A stretch of 36,258 bases of DNA from an uncultured Fibrobacter sp. GTDB taxonomy: Bacteria > Fibrobacterota > Fibrobacteria > Fibrobacterales > Fibrobacteraceae. The position numbers were made by a program, and so were the translations under genes. The notes beneath the pieces were generated by a model. It worked only from the letters and a program-made list of their open reading frames with translations, did not search any database and was not told where the DNA came from. Of the stretch, positions 15,924 through 23,957 are shown in pieces. The stretch is taken from contig CAMJNF010000008.1 of the NCBI GenBank assembly GCA_946407235.1, forward strand, positions 1 through 36,258. The letters run 5' to 3'. Positions within the stretch are counted from its first letter, which is position 1; each line of letters starts with the position of its first letter.

Positions 15924-18641
15924 TTACTTCACGAAACGTTCGATGTCGGAAACGGAGCCTGCGATGCGCTGCTTGAAGTTCCAGATGCGGGAGAAGGTCT
16001 TGCCGTAGCGTTCGAGGATAACGCGGTTATCCAAGATAAGGACCTTGCCAGAATCGGAATCGTTGCGCAAGAGGCGACCCATGCCCTGACGGAGTTCAAT
16101 ATAGGCTTCTGGGATAAAGTAATCCTTGAAGAAGTTCTTGTTTGCCGCCTTCATCTCGTTCGTGATGCCAGCGACAAGCGGATCTGTCGGATTCGGGAAC
16201 GGGAGCTTCGTAATAACGAGCAACTTGAGCGCATCACCCGGGAAGTCCACGCCTTCCCAGAGACTCTGGCAACCCAAGAGGCAAGCGCCGCGTTCCTTGC
16301 GGAACATCGCCACGAGACCATCTAACGAACCATCGACATGCTGGCAGAGCAAGAGTTTGTTGCGTTCGGCAAATGCCGGGGCAAGTGCAGCCTGCGCCTT
16401 CATCATCGTAGCAACACTCGTAAAGAGCACCATCGTATTTTCTTCAATCGACGGGAGCACTTTCAAAAGCGTATCGTTCAAGGCATCGCCAAATTCCTGA
16501 GCCGAAGGCTTCGGGAGGAACTTTGCCACCATCACGGAACGGCGTTCGTTCACGTCGGATTGTTCAGTGTAAACGCGAACAAACGGCTGCTTGCTCAAAC
16601 GCAAATTGTCCATGCCCATTTTCTGCAAGAAATACGTGAGGTCGGCCTGCACAGAGAGCGTTGCCGAAGTAAACGTTGCAGACTTGATCCACGGATAGAA
16701 CTTTTCTCTCCAAATATTGCCGGAATGGAGCGGAAGCGCATGCAGCTTGATGGTATGCGGATTGAAAGGTTCTTCCATGTAGAAGACCCAATCATTGCGG
16801 CCCGCCTTCGTGACAAATTCAAAGTCCGAAATGAAGTGGCTGATTTCAGTCATGCGGCTATCGAGATCGCTCACGATACCCTTGAGGGCATCCATGTTCG
16901 CAGTCGCAGTGACAAGCTTTTCGGCAAAGCCACGCGCATTGGCGTACTGTTCGAGGAACGTTGCCGGGTCAGCTTCATATTCAGCGAGGATGCTATTCGT
17001 GTACGTAAAGCCGCTGCGGCCATTTTTCTGCTTGGCAAGCTTTTTACCAATCTTCATGAAGAAGCGGTGCAGAGCCTTTTCGGATTCGGCCAAGGCTTCA
17101 GAAAGCTTGTCGCAGAGCTCGTGGAGTTCCGGCTGTTCTGCGGGAATGCGGCTTGCAATTTCAGCAATGAGGCCATCGCCACCCGCTTTGGAAGGTTCGA
17201 GCGTTTTTGCAATATTTCTGAATCCAAAGAACGAGATGGAGCGGCCAAATACCTGGTTGCTAATTTCGGGCAAGCGGTGCGCTTCGTCAAAGACGATGTG
17301 TTCGTACGACGGGAGCAATGCAAAATCGAGCTGCAAGTCCGAAAGGAAAAGCGAATGGTTTACAAGCACCATGTTCGCATTCATGGCCTTGCGCTTTGCT
17401 ATAAGCGCCGGGCAATCTCCGTGACACGAGTGATTTTCGCCGTTGCAGCAAGAGGCACTGCACGAAAGCTTGGACCAAAGCACACGATTGCGGCTCTGGC
17501 TAAAGGAATTGCATTCGTTGATGTCGCCCGTTTCAGTCGTGAGTACCCACGGAATAAGAGCCATGAAGGAATCGCGTTCTTCGGCGGAGAGGAGCGTTTG
17601 CGGGTGCATCAGCAATTCTTCGAACTTGCGGAGGCAAAGGTAATTGTCGCGGCCCTTCAAAATCGCGGGGCGGAGTTCGCCATTGTAAATCTTTGCAATC
17701 TGCGGAATAGACTGCGTCCAGAGCTGTTCCTGCAAAGTGCGAGTTGCCGTACTGATGAGCACGCGTTCACCCGTGATAGCCTTGTTTGCTGCGGTAATCA
17801 AGTACGAGAGCGTCTTGCCTGAACCGGTCGGAGCTTCAAGTACGCAGAGGCCACCCTTGTACATGTTGCGTTCCATGACCGAGGCAAAATCCTGCTGGTT
17901 GTGGCGCGGCTTGTAATCATCGACAACAAACGAGATGAATCCGCCTTCCTTGAAGAACTCGCTCACGCGCGGAGCCCTGGACTTGGGCAAAGCTTCCGGA
18001 GCAGGAGCGGCTGGCAACTTGTACTTCGGAGCAGCAAGCGTTTCGACGTTCGAAGTGAAAAGCGTCTCGTAGCCGGAGCCCTTTGCTACTTGAGAAAGAG
18101 CATCGTAAATCCACGGATCCATCGTAGAAATCTTTTCGAGAGCCTTCACGAACAGGCGTCCGCAAGCATCGGCATCAGGCAAAGCGCGGTGGGCGCGGCT
18201 ACGTTCAATATTCAATTCCTGCACGAGCGTATCGAGACGATGATTCGGCACATCCTGGAACGCAATGCGGGAAAGCGTGAGAGAATCCCAGAACACATGG
18301 GCATCGTAAGAAATGCCGACCTTTGCAAAAGTCTGCTTGAGGAACTTGGAATCGAAAACCGCATTGTGGGCTACAATCGGAAGCTCCCCGATAAACGAGC
18401 AAATCTGCCCCGCAATCGTTGCAAAGTCCGAAGCGCTTTCCAAGTCGGCTTTGTTGATTCCAGTGAGCGTCTCGATAAAGGGGCGAAGCTCGGCAGAAGA
18501 CGGCTTCACCAGAAAATCGAGATTTTCCTTCGGTTCGCCATTTTCAAAGCGAACAAGCGCGACCTCGATTATTTCGTCTTTTTCGAAATCGAGACCTGTC
18601 GTTTCCAAATCAAGCGCTACAAATGCTGGAATCTTTACCAT
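15924..18641 (-). CDS. dinG: DnaQ-like exonuclease fused to DinG-family iron-sulfur helicase
   Basis: 905 residues. Residues 1-170 are a DEDDh 3'-5' exonuclease like the DNA polymerase III epsilon fold: Asp11 and Glu13 in DLETTG, Asp97 in HNAVFD, His151 and Asp156 in HRALPDAD. A superfamily 2 helicase of the DinG/XPD type follows: Walker A EAPTGSGKT at 269-277, DEAH at 452-455, and the motif VI-like QGMGRLLRND near the end. Cys336 (GRDNYLC) and the cluster SCSASCCNGENHSCHGDC (394-410) supply the four ligands of the [4Fe-4S] cluster. The fusion resembles the longer DinG proteins of Firmicutes. The likely role is unwinding of DNA or DNA-RNA forks in repair. It is the last gene of the 27329-15924 operon, 13 bp after the Ig-like lipoprotein gene, with an AAAGGATGGA ribosome site. 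Confidence 0.93.
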   Translation of the reverse strand: MVKIPAFVALDLETTGLDFEKDEIIEVALVRFENGEPKENLDFLVKPSSAELRPFIETLTGINKADLESASDFATIAGQICSFIGELPIVAHNAVFDSKFLKQTFAKVGISYDAHVFWDSLTLSRIAFQDVPNHRLDTLVQELNIERSRAHRALPDADACGRLFVKALEKISTMDPWIYDALSQVAKGSGYETLFTSNVETLAAPKYKLPAAPAPEALPKSRAPRVSEFFKEGGFISFVVDDYKPRHNQQDFASVMERNMYKGGLCVLEAPTGSGKTLSYLITAANKAITGERVLISTATRTLQEQLWTQSIPQIAKIYNGELRPAILKGRDNYLCLRKFEELLMHPQTLLSAEERDSFMALIPWVLTTETGDINECNSFSQSRNRVLWSKLSCSASCCNGENHSCHGDCPALIAKRKAMNANMVLVNHSLFLSDLQLDFALLPSYEHIVFDEAHRLPEISNQVFGRSISFFGFRNIAKTLEPSKAGGDGLIAEIASRIPAEQPELHELCDKLSEALAESEKALHRFFMKIGKKLAKQKNGRSGFTYTNSILAEYEADPATFLEQYANARGFAEKLVTATANMDALKGIVSDLDSRMTEISHFISDFEFVTKAGRNDWVFYMEEPFNPHTIKLHALPLHSGNIWREKFYPWIKSATFTSATLSVQADLTYFLQKMGMDNLRLSKQPFVRVYTEQSDVNERRSVMVAKFLPKPSAQEFGDALNDTLLKVLPSIEENTMVLFTSVATMMKAQAALAPAFAERNKLLLCQHVDGSLDGLVAMFRKERGACLLGCQSLWEGVDFPGDALKLLVITKLPFPNPTDPLVAGITNEMKAANKNFFKDYFIPEAYIELRQGMGRLLRNDSDSGKVLILDNRVILERYGKTFSRIWNFKQRIAGSVSDIERFVK

Positions 18642-18654
18642 CTTAATCCATCCT

Positions 18655-20424
18655 TTAAGGCAATGCCGGAAGGTTCGGCATCAGTTGTTCTAAATCATTC
18701 GGACCACTCTTGATCTTTAACGTATCAAGCGGAGCACGCCATGCAGAACCGTATTTGAAAGGCTGCAAGGAACCGCCACTTGGCAAATTCGAGCCCTCTT
18801 CTGCATAATAATAGTCAATAATGTAATCACCCTCAACGAGATCGTTAAAGGAAAACGCCCCATGAGCGGAGCACTTCGCATATTCAAAGTTTCCGGTTTC
18901 AACAGACTTGAGACGGACTATGGCACCGCCTTTAGCTTCAGGAATTCGGCCAACCATCGAAGCGAATTTCAACTTTGAAATCGATTCGAATACAAGTTTA
19001 CTTTGATACTTTGTCTCAATTACGGTATCGCGGACACCATTGCTATCGGCCTTTGCCAATGTCGTATCACGATAGCCGCGCAGCAAGCTAAATTTGGAAT
19101 CGGTCGGCCACGGGGCGCTACGTTCAACAGCATAGCGAATCGGATCGAGTTTTTTCACAGAAACCTGAGTCGTGTCCTTTCCTTCTACGATAAAGAACAT
19201 GTCTTTCAGGGAATCCAGAACAGGCTTGTTGTAAATCACGACAAGAGAATCATCCGGAAACACATTCTTCGCCTTGCCAGTCGTTTTAACGGTCTGGATG
19301 GACGGAGCAAGCGTATCGCCTTCCATTTCTTTCCATTCAATTTCAGCGTAATTTCGGGCGGTATCTAACGCACGGTTCAACGAATCCCGACCAGTGCGGC
19401 AAAGGAACTTGTACAAGACTTCATCTTTCGGTTTCGGGTCAAAATAGAAACGCGGAGCATTGCCGGTCCCAAGATAAACCAATCTCGGGTAAAGTGTATC
19501 GCCAGAAGCCGATGTCATGTAACAGTTTGCCGTATCCGCAAACGACGAATCAAAATACACGGGACGCGTAAAGTTTGCTTCGAGCACATTTGCAAACGGT
19601 TGCGAAAGCGTCCCCATTTCCAAAAGCGACGAATCCTGGTCTGCAAGCGGGATCCACAATGTATCCCGAGTCGATTCATTCAGTTGCAGATCCGAAATCC
19701 AAACGCCAGCAAGTTCCGACGAAGGTTCAATCTTGTGATTGCCGTTTCCATCAACAAAGGCAATCACGCGATAACGCCCAGCTTTTAGCCCCGTAAACGT
19801 AAAGTTTCCAATGCTATCGGCAGCCGTGAGGTAAAGCGGTTCTTCCTTCGTGAGCATCGGGAGTGAATCCAGCACATGCGTAACCGTATCTCGATACTTT
19901 TCAAGGTAACGTTTAGATTCTCGATCCGGGCCCATCAAGTAAAGGCCTACGCTCGGGTAAGATTTTTTCCGAACAAGAGAATCCGGGACCATGACGCGGC
20001 CCGAAAGCGTAAGCGAATCGATCGTAGCGCCTGTCGAAAAAACAACCTGGAAAGGCTTAGCAAGGGCATTTCCTCGCAAATCCTTGATGCCGCCAGCAAA
20101 CGTGACCGTGTACGTCGTTCCCGTATCGAGTTCGGCACGCGAATAGACTTCAAGCGTCTTGCCGTGAACCTCATAACGCAACTTCTTTTCGATCGGCGGC
20201 GAAATGGAAATGGCGCCACGCGGAATCGAAGCGTTAATCCACTCGTCAAATTCAAGTTTCACATAAAGCTCATTCGGATGGTTTGCAGTCTTTGGCGCAG
20301 GCAAGACTCCCGCCACACGAGGCGGAAGCTTATCTTCGGGGCCGCCTGTCGGAGCCACTTGCGTTGCACAAGCAGCGATCATCAGGCACGACGCCAAGAA
20401 ATATGCCACACTCGAAAACTTCAT
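18655..20424 (-). CDS. Ig-like (Big_5) domain lipoprotein
   Basis: 589 residues. The lipoprotein signal ends LMIAAC (Cys19), and the mature start ATQVAPTGGPEDKLPPRVAG is typical of Big_5 lipoproteins in the Bacteroidetes-Fibrobacter group. The Big_5 Ig-like domain is at about 35-135 (LYVKLEFDEWINA; GTTYTVTFAGGIKDLRGNAL). It is followed by a transthyretin-like segment (GNFTFTGLKAGRYRVIAFVDGNGNHK) near 210-235 and further beta-rich repeats, then a second one near the C-terminus (GAFSFNDLVEGDYIIDYYYAEE). No catalytic residues are seen. A structural or assembly role in the outer envelope is inferred. It starts 8 bp after lepB in the same operon. Confidence 0.88.
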   Translation of the reverse strand: MKFSSVAYFLASCLMIAACATQVAPTGGPEDKLPPRVAGVLPAPKTANHPNELYVKLEFDEWINASIPRGAISISPPIEKKLRYEVHGKTLEVYSRAELDTGTTYTVTFAGGIKDLRGNALAKPFQVVFSTGATIDSLTLSGRVMVPDSLVRKKSYPSVGLYLMGPDRESKRYLEKYRDTVTHVLDSLPMLTKEEPLYLTAADSIGNFTFTGLKAGRYRVIAFVDGNGNHKIEPSSELAGVWISDLQLNESTRDTLWIPLADQDSSLLEMGTLSQPFANVLEANFTRPVYFDSSFADTANCYMTSASGDTLYPRLVYLGTGNAPRFYFDPKPKDEVLYKFLCRTGRDSLNRALDTARNYAEIEWKEMEGDTLAPSIQTVKTTGKAKNVFPDDSLVVIYNKPVLDSLKDMFFIVEGKDTTQVSVKKLDPIRYAVERSAPWPTDSKFSLLRGYRDTTLAKADSNGVRDTVIETKYQSKLVFESISKLKFASMVGRIPEAKGGAIVRLKSVETGNFEYAKCSAHGAFSFNDLVEGDYIIDYYYAEEGSNLPSGGSLQPFKYGSAWRAPLDTLKIKSGPNDLEQLMPNLPALP

Positions 20425-20432
20425 TTGCTTCT

Positions 20433-21773
20433 TTACTTAATCAAATCAATAATCTTGCCGATACGAGTGAAACGAATACGGAACGGAATACGCCACCATG
20501 TGAGCGGATTTCCGAGAGCAAATTTTTCATCATCATTTTCAAAGGAGAAATAGATGATAAAAGCCTTTGCACGAATGTTGCGCAACGAAACCACGCCCCA
20601 ATAACGGCTATCGGCGGAATTGTCACGGTTATCGCCCATCATAAAGAACTGCGGAGACTTGACAACATAGCGGTCAATTTTTTCCGAACCCAAGTAAAGA
20701 TTGCGCTGAATTTCAAAATGGTTTCTTTCGATAACTTCCGAAGAATCCTGGGCAGGAACGACCACGTTCAGGCGATTCACATTACCTTCGAGGTCCTGAA
20801 GAATCGAGCCCTCGAACGACACATAGCTCACCGGGCGGGTCAAGCCGCTATTCAACTGCGGATCGCGAGGGTCTACCATCGGCAGAAATCCAATCTTTGC
20901 AAGTTCCCTGAAATAGCTGAACGGCATGGCACCGGACAACGTATCGCCAAGTGTAAGGCGTTGCTGGATCATCGTCTGGTTTCTCGAAAGCATCGCATTC
21001 AGCAAGAGACCGCGATCATTTTCGACAGGGAACTTAAAATCGTTGAACACGTAATTATTGCTTTCACGGCCATCACGCAAAAGGGAAAGTTCCAAACGCA
21101 CTGTGGAATCCGGATTTTCCTGAGTGACGAGGGAACGTAGCCACCAAAGCTTGACCATCGAGAGCGAATCAACATACAGCGTATCGCCAACAGACGGAAC
21201 TACAAATTCTTCAACTTCGTCTCTCGGCGAGAGCGTGCGGACACTAGCCGTCCACTTGCCAAATGCAGGGAGCGAATCCTGACGCTTGCCATTCAAGAAA
21301 AGCTTACCGCCATGAACCGCAACCGTATCGCCACTCACAGCGACGCAACGCTTGATGTAATCCTTCGGACCATCGGCGTAATGCACAATATGCGGCTGGC
21401 CTTTTTCGGGAGAATGGTCCCAATAGTAATTGCCCAGCATGAGCGCGTTGAACAAGTGCGTATAGCGCTTGGGATTGTTATCAGGATATTCCGGCTCGCC
21501 CGGGTAGCGGAAAATAACGACATCACCATGTTTCGGTTCGGCATATCCCGGGAACTTCTGGTTCGAGAACGGAATCGGGGAACCGTAGGTAAACTTGAGG
21601 CCGAGCAAGAAATCTCCCGTCTTGAGAGAATCTTCCATGGATCCACTCGGAATCTGGAACGCCTGGATGACGTACTGGATAACGATCAAAGCAAGGACAA
21701 CAGGGACAACAATTTCGCGAGTAAACGATTTCAAAAACTTTTTAGCTGATTTTTTTTCAGGTATCTGTTCCAT
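20433..21773 (-). CDS. lepB: Signal peptidase I with large internal insertion
   Basis: Cleaves signal peptides of exported proteins at the outer face of the inner membrane. It has one N-terminal membrane segment (VVPVVLALIVIQYVIQAF). The Ser-Lys dyad is Ser45 in IPSGSM and Lys141 in DYIKRCVAVSGD, and box E is GDNRDNSADSRYWG near 388. At 446 residues it is much longer than Escherichia coli LepB (324). The extra length is about 200 residues, highly charged and Ser-rich, between the Lys box and box E. Long insertions here are known in the Bacteroidetes-type enzymes. The start has a GGAG site 13 bp after the LytTR gene. Its place among envelope genes fits an export role. Confidence 0.95.
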   Translation of the reverse strand: MEQIPEKKSAKKFLKSFTREIVVPVVLALIVIQYVIQAFQIPSGSMEDSLKTGDFLLGLKFTYGSPIPFSNQKFPGYAEPKHGDVVIFRYPGEPEYPDNNPKRYTHLFNALMLGNYYWDHSPEKGQPHIVHYADGPKDYIKRCVAVSGDTVAVHGGKLFLNGKRQDSLPAFGKWTASVRTLSPRDEVEEFVVPSVGDTLYVDSLSMVKLWWLRSLVTQENPDSTVRLELSLLRDGRESNNYVFNDFKFPVENDRGLLLNAMLSRNQTMIQQRLTLGDTLSGAMPFSYFRELAKIGFLPMVDPRDPQLNSGLTRPVSYVSFEGSILQDLEGNVNRLNVVVPAQDSSEVIERNHFEIQRNLYLGSEKIDRYVVKSPQFFMMGDNRDNSADSRYWGVVSLRNIRAKAFIIYFSFENDDEKFALGNPLTWWRIPFRIRFTRIGKIIDLIK

Positions 21774-21785
21774 CAGAACTCCAAA

Positions 21786-22550
21786 TTACAAACTCTTAAC
21801 GGTTTTTACGAAATTGCGGCTTACGGTAATCTGTGTGCGGTTCTTGTCGCGCAGCACAACGCACAGGCGGCCAGCATCGGTTTTGCGAATTTCAGCGATG
21901 TAATCAATGGCAACGAGGTGCGCACGGTGGACGCGGACAAACTGACGCGGATCGAGTCGCTTCTCGAGTTCCACAAGCGTCTGATCAATCACGTACTGCG
22001 ATGTCGTGGTATAGGCGGTTGTGTACTTTTCCTCGCTCTGGAATCGAATCACTTCGTCCATATTCACGAGCAAAATGCGGTCCGACTGTTTCACTTGCAA
22101 TCTCTGCATGTAAAGACTGCTCGCGCTCATCATTTCCTTGAACTTGTCCCACGAGAAATCTGCCGGAACGCCCTGACCGCTTTCGTGCGGCATGCGTTTA
22201 CGGAGTTTCGCCATTGTCGATGCAAGACGTTCGGGGTCAATCGGTTTCAAGAGGTAATCGACTACATTTTCTTCGTAAGCACGGAGAGCAAAGTTATCGT
22301 AAGCAGTCGTAAAGACGATAAGCGGAATATCGTCTTCATTGAGCGTTTTCAAGACTTCGAATGCATCCATGTCCGGCATCTGGATATCAAGGAAAACGAC
22401 GTCCGGATCGAGTTCATGGATCTTTTCAATAGTCTGCGTCCCAGAGGACGCCTCGCCAAGAATTTCTATTTCGTTCGAATACGTTTCGAGCAAGGAGCGC
22501 ATGCGCACGCGAGCTAGAGGTTCATCATCGGCAATCAAGGCTGTAAACAT
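21786..22550 (-). CDS. LytTR-family response regulator
   Basis: 254 residues. The N-terminal receiver domain (1-120) has the acidic pair Asp8/Asp9, the phosphorylated Asp55 in VVFLDIQMPDMDAFEVL, Thr82 and Lys102 in LLKPID. The C-terminal LytTR DNA-binding domain (about 150-252) contains DEVIRFQSEEKYTTAYT, QFVRVHRAHLVAIDYI and NRTQITVSRNF. The usual Gly after MPDMD is Ala here. Such regulators act with LytS-type or other 7TM histidine kinases; none is in this window, so it is an orphan as far as seen. It is inside the envelope operon between the NlpE-like gene and lepB and may control that operon or others. Confidence 0.94.
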   Translation of the reverse strand: MFTALIADDEPLARVRMRSLLETYSNEIEILGEASSGTQTIEKIHELDPDVVFLDIQMPDMDAFEVLKTLNEDDIPLIVFTTAYDNFALRAYEENVVDYLLKPIDPERLASTMAKLRKRMPHESGQGVPADFSWDKFKEMMSASSLYMQRLQVKQSDRILLVNMDEVIRFQSEEKYTTAYTTTSQYVIDQTLVELEKRLDPRQFVRVHRAHLVAIDYIAEIRKTDAGRLCVVLRDKNRTQITVSRNFVKTVKSL

Positions 22551-22562
22551 ATATTCTCGCTC

Positions 22563-22991
22563 TTACTTTTTAATCTTTTTATAAAAACGCACCATCACAG
22601 CCTTCATGCCATCGGCATCGCGATAGATCTCGCCCGACTTCATAAAAGCCAAATTCCCAACCCTATCACGCTTAAACGCCCAATGAATGGTATTGTCCGA
22701 AAGATTCATCTTCACGATGCTATCGGCAAACACAAACGTTCCGCGAAGCGTATCCACCTGCACAGAATCTTTCAATGTCGTTTGGACCACCTGAACCTTG
22801 CCATCATTGAACAAGTCCATATCGACGCCACGTTGGTTGCAGTCATCGCACGGCAAACGCCCTGAATAAAAGCCAAAAACATCCGCAGGGATTTCCACGG
22901 GCGGCAACTCAGGAAGCGGCTCCGATTTTTCTTCGGAACAAGCTACAAAAAGTCCGCAAAGCATTGCGGTTAGCGCATAGGCATACTTCAT
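22563..22991 (-). CDS. NlpE-like N-terminal domain lipoprotein
   Basis: From the ATG at 22991 the protein is 142 residues with a lipoprotein signal MKYAYALTAMLCGLFVAC. The frame extends to a TTG at 23015, but this lengthens the signal with no ribosome site, so I do not use it. The mature part shows the NlpE signature FGFYSGRLPCDDC with the CxxC pair, followed by a beta-barrel pattern (VDMDLFNDGKVQVVQTTL, RGTFVFADSIVKMN). NlpE in Escherichia coli is an outer-membrane sensor that triggers the Cpx envelope stress response. Here it stands directly upstream of a response regulator and lepB, so a similar sensing link is attractive but unproven. Confidence 0.85.
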   Translation of the reverse strand: MKYAYALTAMLCGLFVACSEEKSEPLPELPPVEIPADVFGFYSGRLPCDDCNQRGVDMDLFNDGKVQVVQTTLKDSVQVDTLRGTFVFADSIVKMNLSDNTIHWAFKRDRVGNLAFMKSGEIYRDADGMKAVMVRFYKKIKK

Positions 22992-23037
22992 GCATAATAA
23001 TCTAAAAAATTTCAAACAAGGCCAAAGGAACTTTGCT

Positions 23038-23937
23038 TTAAAAACCAGTGGAATAGACTAGTCTAAAGCCAAGAGTCACCTTTGAATGGGCTGGATCAAG
23101 CTTTTCGCGTTCTTTAGGGTCCAGTGCAGTTACCTTGTCTGACCAACCGCCACCGCGTACAATGCGGTATTCACCCTTTTGAGGCCCCGTGTAATTATCG
23201 CTATTATTTTTCGGATAAGCGTCATACCAGTCATTTACCCATTCGGCAACGTTACCGGCCATGTCGTAAAGACCAAAGTCATTCGGGATTCTTTTAGCGA
23301 CCTCATCCGGGCCTACAGTTTGTCCATAGTAAGCATATTTGGAAGCCTCATCGGTATCCCAGTAATAAGTTGTCGTTGTACCACCATGAGCCGCAACTTC
23401 CCATTCGTTTTCGGTCGGGAGGCGGATGGCGGAAGCCAAGTAATTTATTTCCAGGTCCACTAAAATTGAATCACTAGTAATAGACTTGTAGACATAAGCC
23501 GTATCAAGCCCGGCAAGCTTCGATACAGCATTGCAGAACAGGGCAGCTCGATACCAGCTCACATTGGAAACGGCGCGATCTTCACCAGTCTTCGACTGCT
23601 TCGGCAAACCGTTCATGACAAATTCATAGTTCTTTTGGGAGACTTCCGTTGTTGCAATAGAAAATGAATTTACGCCAAAAGGCTTTCCACCACGTGAAAT
23701 TACCGCTTTGGGAATTTTCACCCAATCGAACATGCCCAAAATCGTGGGGTCCACATGCAAAGTATCCTTACTTGAAGAGGATTTCGCTACAACGCTCGAT
23801 AATTTACCTGTATCAATTGGAGTTATCGAGCTACCGTCAACGGGATCGCCACTCGCCGTACACGCTTCAAACGAAAGCAACGCAATCGTTAAAAAAGCTA
23901 CCGGCAGATAACGGAACATGAACCGTTTTGAACGCAT
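23038..23937 (-). CDS. SUMF1/formylglycine-generating-enzyme fold exported protein
   Basis: 299 residues. The SUMF1 fold is clear at about 75-298: SIATTEVSQKNYEFVM, AVSNVSWYRAALFCNAVSKLAG, RLPTENEWEVAAHGG, NDFGLYDMAGNVAEWVNDWY, RIVRGGGWS and GFRLVY. The paired cysteines that true formylglycine-generating enzymes use near the C-terminus are absent, so I expect a non-catalytic or divergent role, as in the GldJ/GldK proteins linked to gliding and T9SS in Bacteroidetes. The N-terminus is a hydrophobic signal ending SFEAC; this is a poor lipobox because of the Glu, so lipidation at Cys26 is uncertain. A GGAGG site supports the start. It follows the M6-like gene by 20 bp. Confidence 0.87.
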   Translation of the reverse strand: MRSKRFMFRYLPVAFLTIALLSFEACTASGDPVDGSSITPIDTGKLSSVVAKSSSSKDTLHVDPTILGMFDWVKIPKAVISRGGKPFGVNSFSIATTEVSQKNYEFVMNGLPKQSKTGEDRAVSNVSWYRAALFCNAVSKLAGLDTAYVYKSITSDSILVDLEINYLASAIRLPTENEWEVAAHGGTTTTYYWDTDEASKYAYYGQTVGPDEVAKRIPNDFGLYDMAGNVAEWVNDWYDAYPKNNSDNYTGPQKGEYRIVRGGGWSDKVTALDPKEREKLDPAHSKVTLGFRLVYSTGF

Positions 23938-23957
23938 AACTCGCCCTCCATTTAAAG

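Noticed and set aside
16338..17822. Plus-strand open frame of 494 codons opposite dinG
   Set aside because: Overlaps the motif-rich helicase frame and is compositionally Arg/His-rich without any domain.
23038..23937. Active formylglycine-generating enzyme
   Set aside because: The SUMF1 fold is clear but the C-terminal cysteine pair needed for that chemistry is missing.
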